Shown in pieces: positions 56,458 to 64,000 of a stretch of DNA of 64,000 nucleotides. Position 1 is the first letter of the stretch, and every line of letters starts with the position of its first letter. The stretch lies in contig JACQAK010000101.1 in assembly GCA_016194985.1 (NCBI GenBank), positions 31,681 to 95,680 of the forward strand. Direction: 5' to 3'. Source of the stretch: Bacteroidota bacterium (GTDB lineage Bacteria; Bacteroidota; Bacteroidia; B-17B0; Aurantibacillaceae). The notes under the pieces were generated by a model that saw only the letters and a program-made list of their open reading frames with translations, did no database searches and was not told the DNA's origin. The translations under genes and the position numbers were made by a program.

Positions 56458-57735
56458 TTATATTCGTATGCCAAATACAGTAATATCATCGGTTTGTTCG
56501 TTATTCCCCTGCCAGGTAATTAACTCTTTTTCCAGAATTTTCTTTTGTTCCTGCATCGAGATTCCATCCAATGTTTGCACAATTTCCCGTATCGACTTAA
56601 AGCCAATGCATTTGTTTCTGACTCCTCCCAGTTGATCTGATAGCCCATCCGAGGCGATGTATAAGCAATCTCCTTTTTGCAGTTGAACGGTTTGATTTGT
56701 GATTTTAAAATCGTCACCAGATAATGTACCAATAGAACATTTTTCTTTTTCCAGTAACATAATCGATCCATTTCTGACAATAAATGCACGCATCCGTGCA
56801 GATGCATAGGTTAATTTCAACAATCCTTTGTCGAGACAACAAACAATCATATCTGCTGATTCGGTAAGCTGTTTGTCTTTATTATAATGTGTCATCTTAT
56901 TCAGCTCATGATTTATCATTTTGAGAATCTTTGCCGGATTTTCACAGCAAAACCTCGTTACTCTGGATAAAATATTCAATGCTAAAATAGAAATATAAGA
57001 GGCTGAGATGCCATGTCCTGTGCTATCTCCAACAACAATCATTAATTTATTTCCCTTTTGTTCAATCTTATAAAAATCCCCACTGATGATCTTACAGGCT
57101 TTATATATTAAAAAAGAGTCGTCGCCAATATTGAGGCTTTCATTAGTTCCCAGAAAAGAGCTGTGAATATGTTTTGCATAGGCCAGGTTTTCGAACAATT
57201 CATTATCAATATTCTTTTTTGCTATTCGAAGCTCTTCTTCCGCTTGTTTTTGTTTTGTGATATCATACCTTACACTTATGTACTTTATTGGTTTACCGTT
57301 CGATCCCATAACCGGGGCGATAGTAGCGATGACCCAATAGTCTGTTCCGTCTTTTGCTCTGTTTTTCAACTCTCCTTTCCATACTTTACCTTTTCCTATT
57401 GTACGCCACATATCTTTAAACACGGAAGCGGGAGTGTCAGGATGACGTATAATACTATGTGGTTTATATAATACTTCTTCCAAACTATATTTGGATGTTT
57501 CACAAAAAAGCTCATTGGCATGAATGATATTTCCTTTCAGGTCAGAAATAGAGAGTAAAGCCGATTTGTTAAAAATCTCAATGTGAGATTCCAACTGATT
57601 CAGAATCTCTAAATTGGCTACTCCATTTCTTAAATCATAATTGCCTGAAAGAGAATTTCGATGATATAACAATTTAGAGAAATCATGTGCTAACATGTTC
57701 CTGGCTGTTAAGTATGTTGTTAATGTTGCCATCAT
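56458..57735 (-). CDS. PAS-SpoIIE protein phosphatase
   Basis: A 425-residue cytoplasmic regulator with an N-terminal PAS/PAC domain (about 55-165) followed by a SpoIIE/PP2C phosphatase domain (about 200-425). Metal-site motifs are GDFY near 226, VGDSTGHG near 243, ASDG and the C-terminal TDDITVFG. Such enzymes dephosphorylate anti-sigma-factor antagonists in partner switching; no antagonist or kinase of that type is present here. ATG 57735 is followed by a second ATG at 57732. It lies with other signalling genes on the same strand. Confidence 0.85.
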   Translation of the reverse strand: MMATLTTYLTARNMLAHDFSKLLYHRNSLSGNYDLRNGVANLEILNQLESHIEIFNKSALLSISDLKGNIIHANELFCETSKYSLEEVLYKPHSIIRHPDTPASVFKDMWRTIGKGKVWKGELKNRAKDGTDYWVIATIAPVMGSNGKPIKYISVRYDITKQKQAEEELRIAKKNIDNELFENLAYAKHIHSSFLGTNESLNIGDDSFLIYKACKIISGDFYKIEQKGNKLMIVVGDSTGHGISASYISILALNILSRVTRFCCENPAKILKMINHELNKMTHYNKDKQLTESADMIVCCLDKGLLKLTYASARMRAFIVRNGSIMLLEKEKCSIGTLSGDDFKITNQTVQLQKGDCLYIASDGLSDQLGGVRNKCIGFKSIREIVQTLDGISMQEQKKILEKELITWQGNNEQTDDITVFGIRI

Positions 57736-57793
57736 GTATTATTTTTAGTTGTTAACTTTGAACTTATTTGTGAGAAATAAGTGGCGCCTCTCT

Positions 57794-58363
57794 TTAATTA
57801 TTTGCCATGTCCTTCTTCGGCAATTCATTTTTTGCTTTAGAGGAATCTTCTGCTTCTTTGATCTTTTCCTTTATGTATTTTGTGTACTTTTCAGCGTTCT
57901 CAAATCTGTTTGTTTCTTTATTATAATGTATAAGTGCTATAGGGAAATCGAGGTAATAATCATCCATTTTCTTCTCTTTAAAAAGTACCACTTCAAATTC
58001 GAAGAGAAATTTTTCGTCCATTTCTGTGTCCTCCGGCAATTCAGTATAAAAACCCACACTGCGCTCTACGAATCCGGGTTTAGAAACCTTAATCGTGTAA
58101 TACGAATTTGATTCGAGCATGAAGCTGAAACTATGGGTATGATGTTCAACACTGGTAATTTCAATTTGTTCCATCATGTCGTTTTGCTTAAACAGTTTTA
58201 CTTCAACACCGTCAATAGCAAATCCTTTTTCGTCCAGGGCAATGCCTACTACTTTCAGGCATTCTATATCTTCTGTTGAATCTTTCTTGGGTAGGGTGTG
58301 TGCCTGAGATAATAAGGGAAATAAAATATTTCCGATAACGATTAGTTTACTAAACCTTTTCAT
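57794..58363 (-). CDS. Secreted protein, carboxypeptidase-regulatory-like fold
   Basis: A 189-residue exported protein (signal peptide to about residue 21, SQAHT). The middle GIALDEKGFAIDGVEVKLF and YYTIKVSKPGFVERSV segments look like a carboxypeptidase-regulatory/Cna-B-like beta sandwich. A Lys/Glu-rich C-terminal tail follows. No specific family assigned. Confidence 0.65.
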   Translation of the reverse strand: MKRFSKLIVIGNILFPLLSQAHTLPKKDSTEDIECLKVVGIALDEKGFAIDGVEVKLFKQNDMMEQIEITSVEHHTHSFSFMLESNSYYTIKVSKPGFVERSVGFYTELPEDTEMDEKFLFEFEVVLFKEKKMDDYYLDFPIALIHYNKETNRFENAEKYTKYIKEKIKEAEDSSKAKNELPKKDMANN

Positions 58364-58399
58364 TCTCTTTAATTATTTAAATTATAATTGCAACTAATA

Positions 58400-58777
58400 T
58401 TAGTTTTCCAAATAAGATATAATTCCATTTATAAGCACTTCTTCTTTCCCTTCCGTAGAGATCAAACCATCAAATGGTTTAACTATGGGCAGTGTAAATA
58501 GTTGTTTTGCAAATGCAACGATCTTTATATGATTTGTGTTGATATCGTTTTTTAAACTATCGCTGAATGAATGAGCATTGAGCTTTGGCAGAACCATGTC
58601 AACTACAATAAGAAAGGGATTAGTTTTCACTAAAGCAAATAAAGCCGCATCCATATTATTTGCATATCTCACTACCACTCCATCCTTTTGAAGAACTCCG
58701 GAAACCATATCCCGGTTTATGGAGCCGTTTTCTACAATTAATATTTGCTTAGCTGACAACATTTCTTCTCTTTTCAT
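58400..58777 (-). CDS. Degenerate receiver domain protein
   Basis: A 125-residue stand-alone receiver-like protein. The phosphoacceptor D60 (VVDMVLP) and K100-P101 are present. The N-terminal acidic pair reads E16-N17 instead of D/E-D, and the conserved Thr/Ser position (VAFAKQ near 87-92) is Ala or Phe. Phosphorylation chemistry may be impaired, so it may work as an unphosphorylated partner. ATG 58777; ATG 58762 is an alternative. Confidence 0.75.
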   Translation of the reverse strand: MKREEMLSAKQILIVENGSINRDMVSGVLQKDGVVVRYANNMDAALFALVKTNPFLIVVDMVLPKLNAHSFSDSLKNDINTNHIKIVAFAKQLFTLPIVKPFDGLISTEGKEEVLINGIISYLEN

Positions 58778-58807
58778 TTTGTTTTTTATTTAGTTCTGTT
58801 TCGATCC

Positions 58808-59410
58808 TTATTTACTTAAATGGTAGACAAGTGCAAATTGAAATTGAAGTGCCGGTGCGCATTTTTGCCTGTACATTCTTTTGTCATAATTTTTATTCAA
58901 TGTCTCATATGCTCCAAATCCTGCACTATATGTTGTACTTATTTTTTTTGAATGATTAAGCTTTAGTCCTAATGCGCTATAGCTTTCAATGACTTTAAAC
59001 GAAAGGGACTCATAGTGATGGCCTTCTTCCGGCTTACATTGTTGTTCTATCTGAATTGATCTCTGACTCATAAATGCTGAATTATGATAGATGAGGCCGC
59101 ATGAAAAATATAACTGTAGTTTTTCGTTCTCCGTAGCACCGATGATGTATCTATAGGATGCCTGAATGCCGGAGAGGTTGGCATTTTTTCTTTGAAAATT
59201 CACCCCCAGAAATAATGTATTATCCCCATTATTAAATCCCATGCCAAGACCTATGTTTTCTCCTAAACCGCTCCCGGTTATATTATGATTAAGTTCAATC
59301 GATCGTGTGTTTTTTTGCGCAACAGATCTGTAAGCAGATAATGCCATCAGTAAGCTTAGTAATATTGTACTGAAGCTAATTGCTTTACAGTTTAAAGATG
59401 TTGTTTTCAT
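58808..59410 (-). CDS. Small exported barrel-like protein
   Basis: A 200-residue exported protein (signal peptide to about residue 32, SVAQ) with alternating hydrophobic strands and glycine, ending FQFALVYHLSK, consistent with a small outer-membrane barrel. No family named. It may be transcribed with the downstream signalling genes from a TAGCTTTG element at 59444-59451. Confidence 0.6.
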   Translation of the reverse strand: MKTTSLNCKAISFSTILLSLLMALSAYRSVAQKNTRSIELNHNITGSGLGENIGLGMGFNNGDNTLFLGVNFQRKNANLSGIQASYRYIIGATENEKLQLYFSCGLIYHNSAFMSQRSIQIEQQCKPEEGHHYESLSFKVIESYSALGLKLNHSKKISTTYSAGFGAYETLNKNYDKRMYRQKCAPALQFQFALVYHLSK

Positions 59411-59443
59411 TGTATTGTATAATTTATTTAATTATTGACAATA

Positions 59444-59451
59444 CAAAGCTA
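59444..59451 (-). promoter_or_regulatory. Candidate -7 element (TAGCTTTG)
   Basis: Minus-strand TAGCTTTG, 33 bp before ATG 59410. Confidence 0.45.
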
Positions 59452-59528
59452 TGCCCCGGGGAGCTGTGTGGAAATAGTTGTATGAATGATTGTTTTGTCG
59501 TTACAACAATGACAAGGGGAAGTCTAAA

Positions 59529-60155
59529 CTATACTATGCCATTATTAATAGCATACAACGTTAGTTCTGCATTATTTTTCATGTTCATTTTGTCGAGCAA
59601 TCTGCTACGGTATGTGCTTATTGTGGCCACACTGAGGGATAATTCCTTCGCAATTTCTGAAACTGTTTTTCCGGTGGCTATTGATTTCAGGACTTGTAGT
59701 TCCCTGTCAGAAATCAATTCATGCTGCTCCTTATCCAGATCATCATCGTATCTTGATGCCAGTTTTTCAGCCACATCTTGAGAAATATATTTCTTTCCGC
59801 TCAAAATAATTCTTACGGCATTAATAAACTCTGCTCTTGGGCAGTCTTTTGTGATGTAGCCATTTCCTCCAACTTTTAACACCCTTAATGCATATTGATT
59901 TTCGGGGTGTATACTCAATATAAGGATTGGTACTTTAATCCCTTCAGATCTTAATTGTTTCAATACATCCAATCCGGTTTTATCAGGCATCGACATATCT
60001 GAGATAATAAGATCCCACTTTTGACATCGTCCCATTTTTTCGGCTTGTGTTCCGTTCGACACTTCATGGATAGTAGCCGAAGGAAATTCTTCAGATACAA
60101 TCCTGGCGAGTCCGCCTCTTACAAGTTCATGATCGTCAGCTATTAATATATTCAT
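59529..60155 (-). CDS. NarL/FixJ-type response regulator
   Basis: A 208-residue regulator: receiver domain with D7/D8, phosphoacceptor D53, S81 and K103, then a LuxR helix-turn-helix domain (about 145-205). It overlaps the hybrid kinase gene by 20 bases, so translation is coupled and the kinase is its probable partner. Confidence 0.94.
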   Translation of the reverse strand: MNILIADDHELVRGGLARIVSEEFPSATIHEVSNGTQAEKMGRCQKWDLIISDMSMPDKTGLDVLKQLRSEGIKVPILILSIHPENQYALRVLKVGGNGYITKDCPRAEFINAVRIILSGKKYISQDVAEKLASRYDDDLDKEQHELISDRELQVLKSIATGKTVSEIAKELSLSVATISTYRSRLLDKMNMKNNAELTLYAINNGIV

Positions 60156-62388
60156 TTTCGAGAGATAAGATTAGTTTAACAGATGTTCCTTTTTTAGCGT
60201 TTCCCGTAATAATGAGTTCTCCATCCAATATCCCGGCTCTTTCTTTCATTCCGAGTATGCCAAGTCTTTTGTTATTGGTTATGTTTTCCTCACTAATACC
60301 CTTGCCATTATCTTTTATTTCAAGTATAAATTCTTTTTGGTCACCAGATACCAAAATATCTACTTTAGTCGCTTCAGAATGCCGGGCAACATTTGTTAGC
60401 GTTTCCTGAAGGATCCGGTAAACGTTGATGCTAAAATTTTTACTGAATTTTCTTTCCTTGATAGTGGAAGAAAAGCGACATGTTATATTTGATTTTTCTT
60501 CAAAGTCAGCGCATTTCCATTCGATAGTTGCTATCAGCCCAAGATCATCAATAATGGCTGGTCTCAGATCCGAAGAAATCCTTCTCACGGTATTAATAAT
60601 ACCATCATTCATTTTCAGCATTTCATTCAACTTGCTCACAACTTTGGTATCGGAATTATTTTGTTTATGCAAAATCCAATCAAGGTCCATTTTCAGAGCT
60701 GTAAGCTGCTGTCCGAGTTCATCATGTATTTCGCGCGCTACATTCTTTCGTTCCTCTTCTCTGATAGTTTGTGCAATTTGCAAAAGACTTTTTAACTGAA
60801 TGTTCTTTTCAATAATCTCATCCTCTGCATTTTTTCTTTCAGTAATGTTTTGGTGCGTAACAACAACTAAGGGTTCATCGCTGTCAAATTTCATGACCCG
60901 CATCCCAAACCAGCGTTTTTCTCTTGGCGAATGGCAAGGATATTCCAGATAGAAATCTTCGGTCATTCCACTAAACACGTCCTTGATGCCTTTTAAAGCT
61001 TCCACCGACATTTCCGCATTGGCCCTGATCGCTTTTTCACAAACTTCAAAATAGTTAGATCCAACACCGGTACTCAGCAACGTGGCATCCCCATTTTCTT
61101 TAGCAAAAATTCTCCACGAATTATTTACCGCCAAAATATATCCTTCAGAATTAACTACCGCAATATGGGAAGTCAAAGAATTTAAAATTCCCCGGTTAAA
61201 GGCTTCGCTGTTCTTAAGTTTTCGTTCGGCTTTTTTGTTCTCTGTAATATCCCTGGAATGACAAGCTGTGCCAATAACTTTGTCATTTATCCTAATTGGG
61301 TAATAAGAGGTTTCGGTCCAAAGTTCATCAGGAAAATCAATATACTCGATCTTTGAGAATGATTCTCCCAAAAATGCCCGCTCATACAATTTCCTGCTAT
61401 CATTTAGCTCTTTATCATTAAATACAACAGAAAGTACATTATCTCCTTTTTCAATACCTCTGCCGAAATTGGCTTTAATCATTTCATCAAAGGGTTTATT
61501 GGAGGTAATCAAATTAAAACTTGTGTCTACACTCCACATCAGATCTTTCGTATTATTAATAAGGGCACTCAAATTGTTTTTATCAAATTCTCTGAGTTGT
61601 TCTCCCAGTTTCTTTTCAGAAATATCTCTAAAATTTGATACAAAAGCATGGATGCCTGGTTCATGCAAAAAGTTTGTCAATGTTCCTTCACACCAGATCC
61701 ATGTGCCATTTTTGTGAAGAAAGCGATATTGAAATGAAAACGAAGCTCCTGCTCTTTCTTTTATATAATTTCTGTTTATTAAAAAGTCGGCTACATCGTC
61801 CGGATGAAAAAACAGAGATGCCGATTTATCCAAAAATTCTTCGGGTGCATATCCAAATTTTTTAAATACAGAAGGGCTTCCGTAAATAAATTTGCCATCC
61901 TCAGACGACAAGGTCTTCATGTCTACACTTTTTTCGATAAGCGCCCGAAATCTTATCTCATTTTCAGCAATTTGTTCAAGAAATTTTTGTTTTTCATTTT
62001 CCAACCTGAATTTCTCTATACAGTTCAATACAGCAGAGGGAACTCTATGCAAACGATCTTTAATAATATAATCATCCGCACCACCTCTCATAATTGTCAC
62101 TGCAAACTCATCTGTCATCGTAGATGTAATCAGAATAAAAGGGATATGCAGTTTTCTTTCTTTTACAATCTGTAAAGCCTGAATCGAATCAAAAGACGGA
62201 AGAGAATGGTCTGACAAAATTATATCCGGTGAAAAACTATCCAACGCATTTTTAAAATCAGCCTCATTGTCAACAACGATTTTTTCAAAATCTATTCCTC
62301 CGTTTTTCAGCTCTCTTTCTACTAATTCAGCATCAAAAGGAAGATCTTCCAAATGGAGTATTTTTATTTTATTAGCTGTCGTTTCCAT
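60136..62388 (-). CDS. Receiver-PAS hybrid histidine kinase (HisKA_3)
   Basis: A 750-residue sensor. An N-terminal receiver (D60) is followed by three PAS domains (about 140-260, 270-385, 390-520) and a HisKA_3 dimerisation domain with H555 in REIHDELGQQ. A C-terminal ATPase (DNGKGI, then GILGMKERAG) completes it. The HisKA_3/NarL pairing and overlap with the NarL regulator suggest a cognate pair. The N-terminal receiver suggests input from the upstream single-domain receiver or kinase. Confidence 0.92.
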   Translation of the reverse strand: METTANKIKILHLEDLPFDAELVERELKNGGIDFEKIVVDNEADFKNALDSFSPDIILSDHSLPSFDSIQALQIVKERKLHIPFILITSTMTDEFAVTIMRGGADDYIIKDRLHRVPSAVLNCIEKFRLENEKQKFLEQIAENEIRFRALIEKSVDMKTLSSEDGKFIYGSPSVFKKFGYAPEEFLDKSASLFFHPDDVADFLINRNYIKERAGASFSFQYRFLHKNGTWIWCEGTLTNFLHEPGIHAFVSNFRDISEKKLGEQLREFDKNNLSALINNTKDLMWSVDTSFNLITSNKPFDEMIKANFGRGIEKGDNVLSVVFNDKELNDSRKLYERAFLGESFSKIEYIDFPDELWTETSYYPIRINDKVIGTACHSRDITENKKAERKLKNSEAFNRGILNSLTSHIAVVNSEGYILAVNNSWRIFAKENGDATLLSTGVGSNYFEVCEKAIRANAEMSVEALKGIKDVFSGMTEDFYLEYPCHSPREKRWFGMRVMKFDSDEPLVVVTHQNITERKNAEDEIIEKNIQLKSLLQIAQTIREEERKNVAREIHDELGQQLTALKMDLDWILHKQNNSDTKVVSKLNEMLKMNDGIINTVRRISSDLRPAIIDDLGLIATIEWKCADFEEKSNITCRFSSTIKERKFSKNFSINVYRILQETLTNVARHSEATKVDILVSGDQKEFILEIKDNGKGISEENITNNKRLGILGMKERAGILDGELIITGNAKKGTSVKLILSLENEYINS

Positions 62389-62391
62389 AAT

Positions 62392-62829
62392 TTAAACAGG
62401 GGGTTGATTTAATATCATCCAGTATAATCCTAAATTACTTACTGCCTTTACAAATTCTTCGAATTCAACTGGTTTTACAACATAACTATTTGCTCCAAGA
62501 GCATAGCAGGTCTGAATATCAGGATCCTCTTTGGAAGACGTAAGTATTACAACGGGTATTCTTTTGGTTCTCTCATCACTTTTCAATTTTCCCAACACTT
62601 CAATTCCTCCTACTTTTGGCATCTTCAAATCAAGTAAAATAACTTTAGGAACATCCGAAACATCACGTTCAAAAAAAACTCCTTCCCCAAAAATATAGTC
62701 AAGTGCCTCTGCGCCATTTTTAAGGTGTTTCAGATTATTCACGAGATTATTTTTTTTCAAAGCACGAATAGTCATTTCTGCATCATGCATGTTATCTTCT
62801 ACTAAAAGAATATCCGTTTCGTATTTCAT
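62392..62829 (-). CDS. Single-domain response regulator (Rcp1-like)
   Basis: A 145-residue stand-alone receiver of the Rcp1/phytochrome-partner subgroup. Acidic pair E11/D12, phosphoacceptor D67, T97/S98 and K119 are present, so it should be functional. It sits 10 bp after the histidine kinase gene and 3 bp before the hybrid kinase gene, which suggests it relays phosphate between them. Confidence 0.92.
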   Translation of the reverse strand: MKYETDILLVEDNMHDAEMTIRALKKNNLVNNLKHLKNGAEALDYIFGEGVFFERDVSDVPKVILLDLKMPKVGGIEVLGKLKSDERTKRIPVVILTSSKEDPDIQTCYALGANSYVVKPVEFEEFVKAVSNLGLYWMILNQPPV

Positions 62830-62839
62830 GAATTTATTT

Positions 62840-64000
62840 TTAGTTATTCGTTAATGATATATAAAATACCGCCCCTTCTTCCGTTTTCCCTTCTGCCCAC
62901 ACTTTTCCATTATGTTTTGAAATAACTCTTTGTACAATAGCAAGTCCAACTCCTGTTCCTTCAAATTCTTCCTGTGAGTGTAAGCGTTGGAATACTCCGA
63001 ATAATTTATCCACATATTTCATATCAAAGCCTGCTCCATTATCTTTTATAGAGATAATTATATCATCGCCTATCTCCTTTGTGAAAATCTCAACGAGCGG
63101 TTTTTCTTTTTTAGAGGAATATTTTACACCATTTGAAACAAGGTTAAAAATGGCCTGATACAATAAGCCATAATCTGCTTTTACCTTATGAAGGTTTCCA
63201 AAACTTATCGTTGCATGGTGGTCTATTACCTTGTTCAAATCAGAAATAATAGCTTCCAGCATTTCATTCAGATCGATTTCTCTTTTCTGCACCTCTTTTC
63301 TTCCGAGTCTTGAAAATGTTAATAGGTCATCGATCAACGCTCCCATTTTTATGGCATTCTGTTTAATGTTTTGAATAATACGGTTAGCTTCTTCATTAAA
63401 GAGAGGTGCAAAGTCTTCTTTCAACATTTGTGCATAGCCATTCACTGCGCGAAGAGGTGCTCTTAAATCGTGTGATACCGAATAAGAGAATGCTTCCAGT
63501 TCGTGGGTACGTTCTCTTACGCGCGCTTCCAGATTTTCATTCAACGCAATGATTTCTTTTTCGATCTTTTTTCGTTCGGTAATATCGCGTGCAAACACAA
63601 TAAAGTTACCATCTTCCAGCATTTTTCCACTCGATTCTGTTTCAACAGCACTGCCGTCCTTACATTTCAGCCTTCTTTCGTTTCTGGTAGAAATCCCTGA
63701 CTTTAGTTCATTGATTTTAATCGGGTTTTTTACAAGGTCCTCTTTAAAAATAATATCCATAGGATTCAATTTCAAAAACTCGTCTTTAGTATATCCAAGC
63801 ATTTTGCAGCCACTTGGATTGATATCAATAAACTTATCTGTGATGCTTGGTCCCGTAATATAAATCATATCACTTGCCTGTTCAATATCCTCAATGTGCG
63901 AAAGCACCTCTTCCTGCCTGTTCTCGGGTAATTCGGCAATAACATCGGCAGCGTCATCACTCTGCATGTTATCTAACTGCTCGGCAATTTGCTTACTGCT
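62840..64000 (-). CDS. PAS histidine kinase with MgtE-like N-terminus, 5' end outside window
   Basis: The gene is open to the window edge. The visible N-terminus reads [20 protein letters not shown], then [20 protein letters not shown], which matches the cytoplasmic N-domain of Bacteroidota MgtE Mg2+ transporters as I remember them. At QASD (63883-63869) it passes into a PAS domain (about 30-130 from ATG 63967), a HisKA domain with H166 in SVSHDLRAP and a HATPase domain ([15 protein letters not shown]). The MgtE CBS and transport domains are absent. It may start at the internal ATG 63967 or further upstream. An assembly chimera cannot be excluded. Confidence 0.85.
   Translation of the reverse strand, partial: SSKQIAEQLDNMQSDDAADVIAELPENRQEEVLSHIEDIEQASDMIYITGPSITDKFIDINPSGCKMLGYTKDEFLKLNPMDIIFKEDLVKNPIKINELKSGISTRNERRLKCKDGSAVETESSGKMLEDGNFIVFARDITERKKIEKEIIALNENLEARVRERTHELEAFSYSVSHDLRAPLRAVNGYAQMLKEDFAPLFNEEANRIIQNIKQNAIKMGALIDDLLTFSRLGRKEVQKREIDLNEMLEAIISDLNKVIDHHATISFGNLHKVKADYGLLYQAIFNLVSNGVKYSSKKEKPLVEIFTKEIGDDIIISIKDNGAGFDMKYVDKLFGVFQRLHSQEEFEGTGVGLAIVQRVISKHNGKVWAEGKTEEGAVFYISLTNN

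Noticed and set aside
60425..60799. Antisense ORF of 124 codons inside the hybrid kinase
   Set aside because: Mirror of the HisKA_3/ATPase coding region; Ser/Phe-rich as typical of antisense frames.

Overview
The window looks like a chromosomal segment of a Bacteroidota bacterium (AT-rich, high coding density). Lineage markers are a PorW/SprE-type component of the type IX secretion system (T9SS), a large PKD-repeat adhesin with a gliding-motility-type C-terminal sorting domain, two RemB-like outer-membrane proteins, an atpBEFHAG operon without atpD and atpC, DUF3098 beside uppP, and recurrent promoter elements of the Bacteroidota -7 type (TAnnTTTG). I see no rRNA, tRNA, CRISPR array, prophage or insertion sequence with a transposase.

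Layout: 0-4 kb has ftsX, trmD (with a 162-bp imperfect palindrome just upstream of its start), a secreted protein and a methyltransferase. 4.1-10.2 kb is a co-directional sugar cluster: FucP-like transporter, small acidic protein, GH92 alpha-mannosidase, thioredoxin-like protein. 10.4-20.6 kb holds hflX, two c-type cytochromes, a twin amidohydrolase, a methyltransferase/glycosyltransferase fusion, a flavoprotein and an M20 peptidase. 20.7-26 kb carries the PKD adhesin and a PgpH-like HD phosphodiesterase. 26-33 kb is a minus-strand surface cluster (gmd, fcl, RemB-like, WecA-like, RemB-like, DUF1801). 33-37.5 kb has DUF3098, uppP, a DUF4160/DUF2442 pair, clpX and a desaturase.

37.6-43.5 kb is the ATP synthase operon, interrupted by an unexpected lipoprotein gene and carrying strong intercistronic hairpins after atpE and after atpA. 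43.6-48.4 kb has an M23 peptidase, porW/sprE, a bactofilin, an AtpZ-like protein and a small membrane protein. 48.4-56.4 kb has a C1 peptidase, a coiled-coil gene that looks broken by an internal deletion, a FUSC transporter, a cysteine-motif membrane protein, DUF983, an AraC regulator and NhaA. 56.4-64 kb is a signalling island: PAS-SpoIIE phosphatase, degenerate receiver, NarL-type regulator, hybrid histidine kinase, single-domain receiver, and a histidine kinase that continues past the window edge.

The most unusual points are: the last kinase, whose N-terminus is a piece of the Mg2+ transporter MgtE joined to a PAS domain at a short shared motif; the long palindrome that would form the trmD leader; the lipoprotein inside the ATP synthase operon and the hairpins that follow its high-copy subunits; a structured interspersed repeat present twice; and period-7 intergenic repeats, one of which encodes part of a signal peptide.
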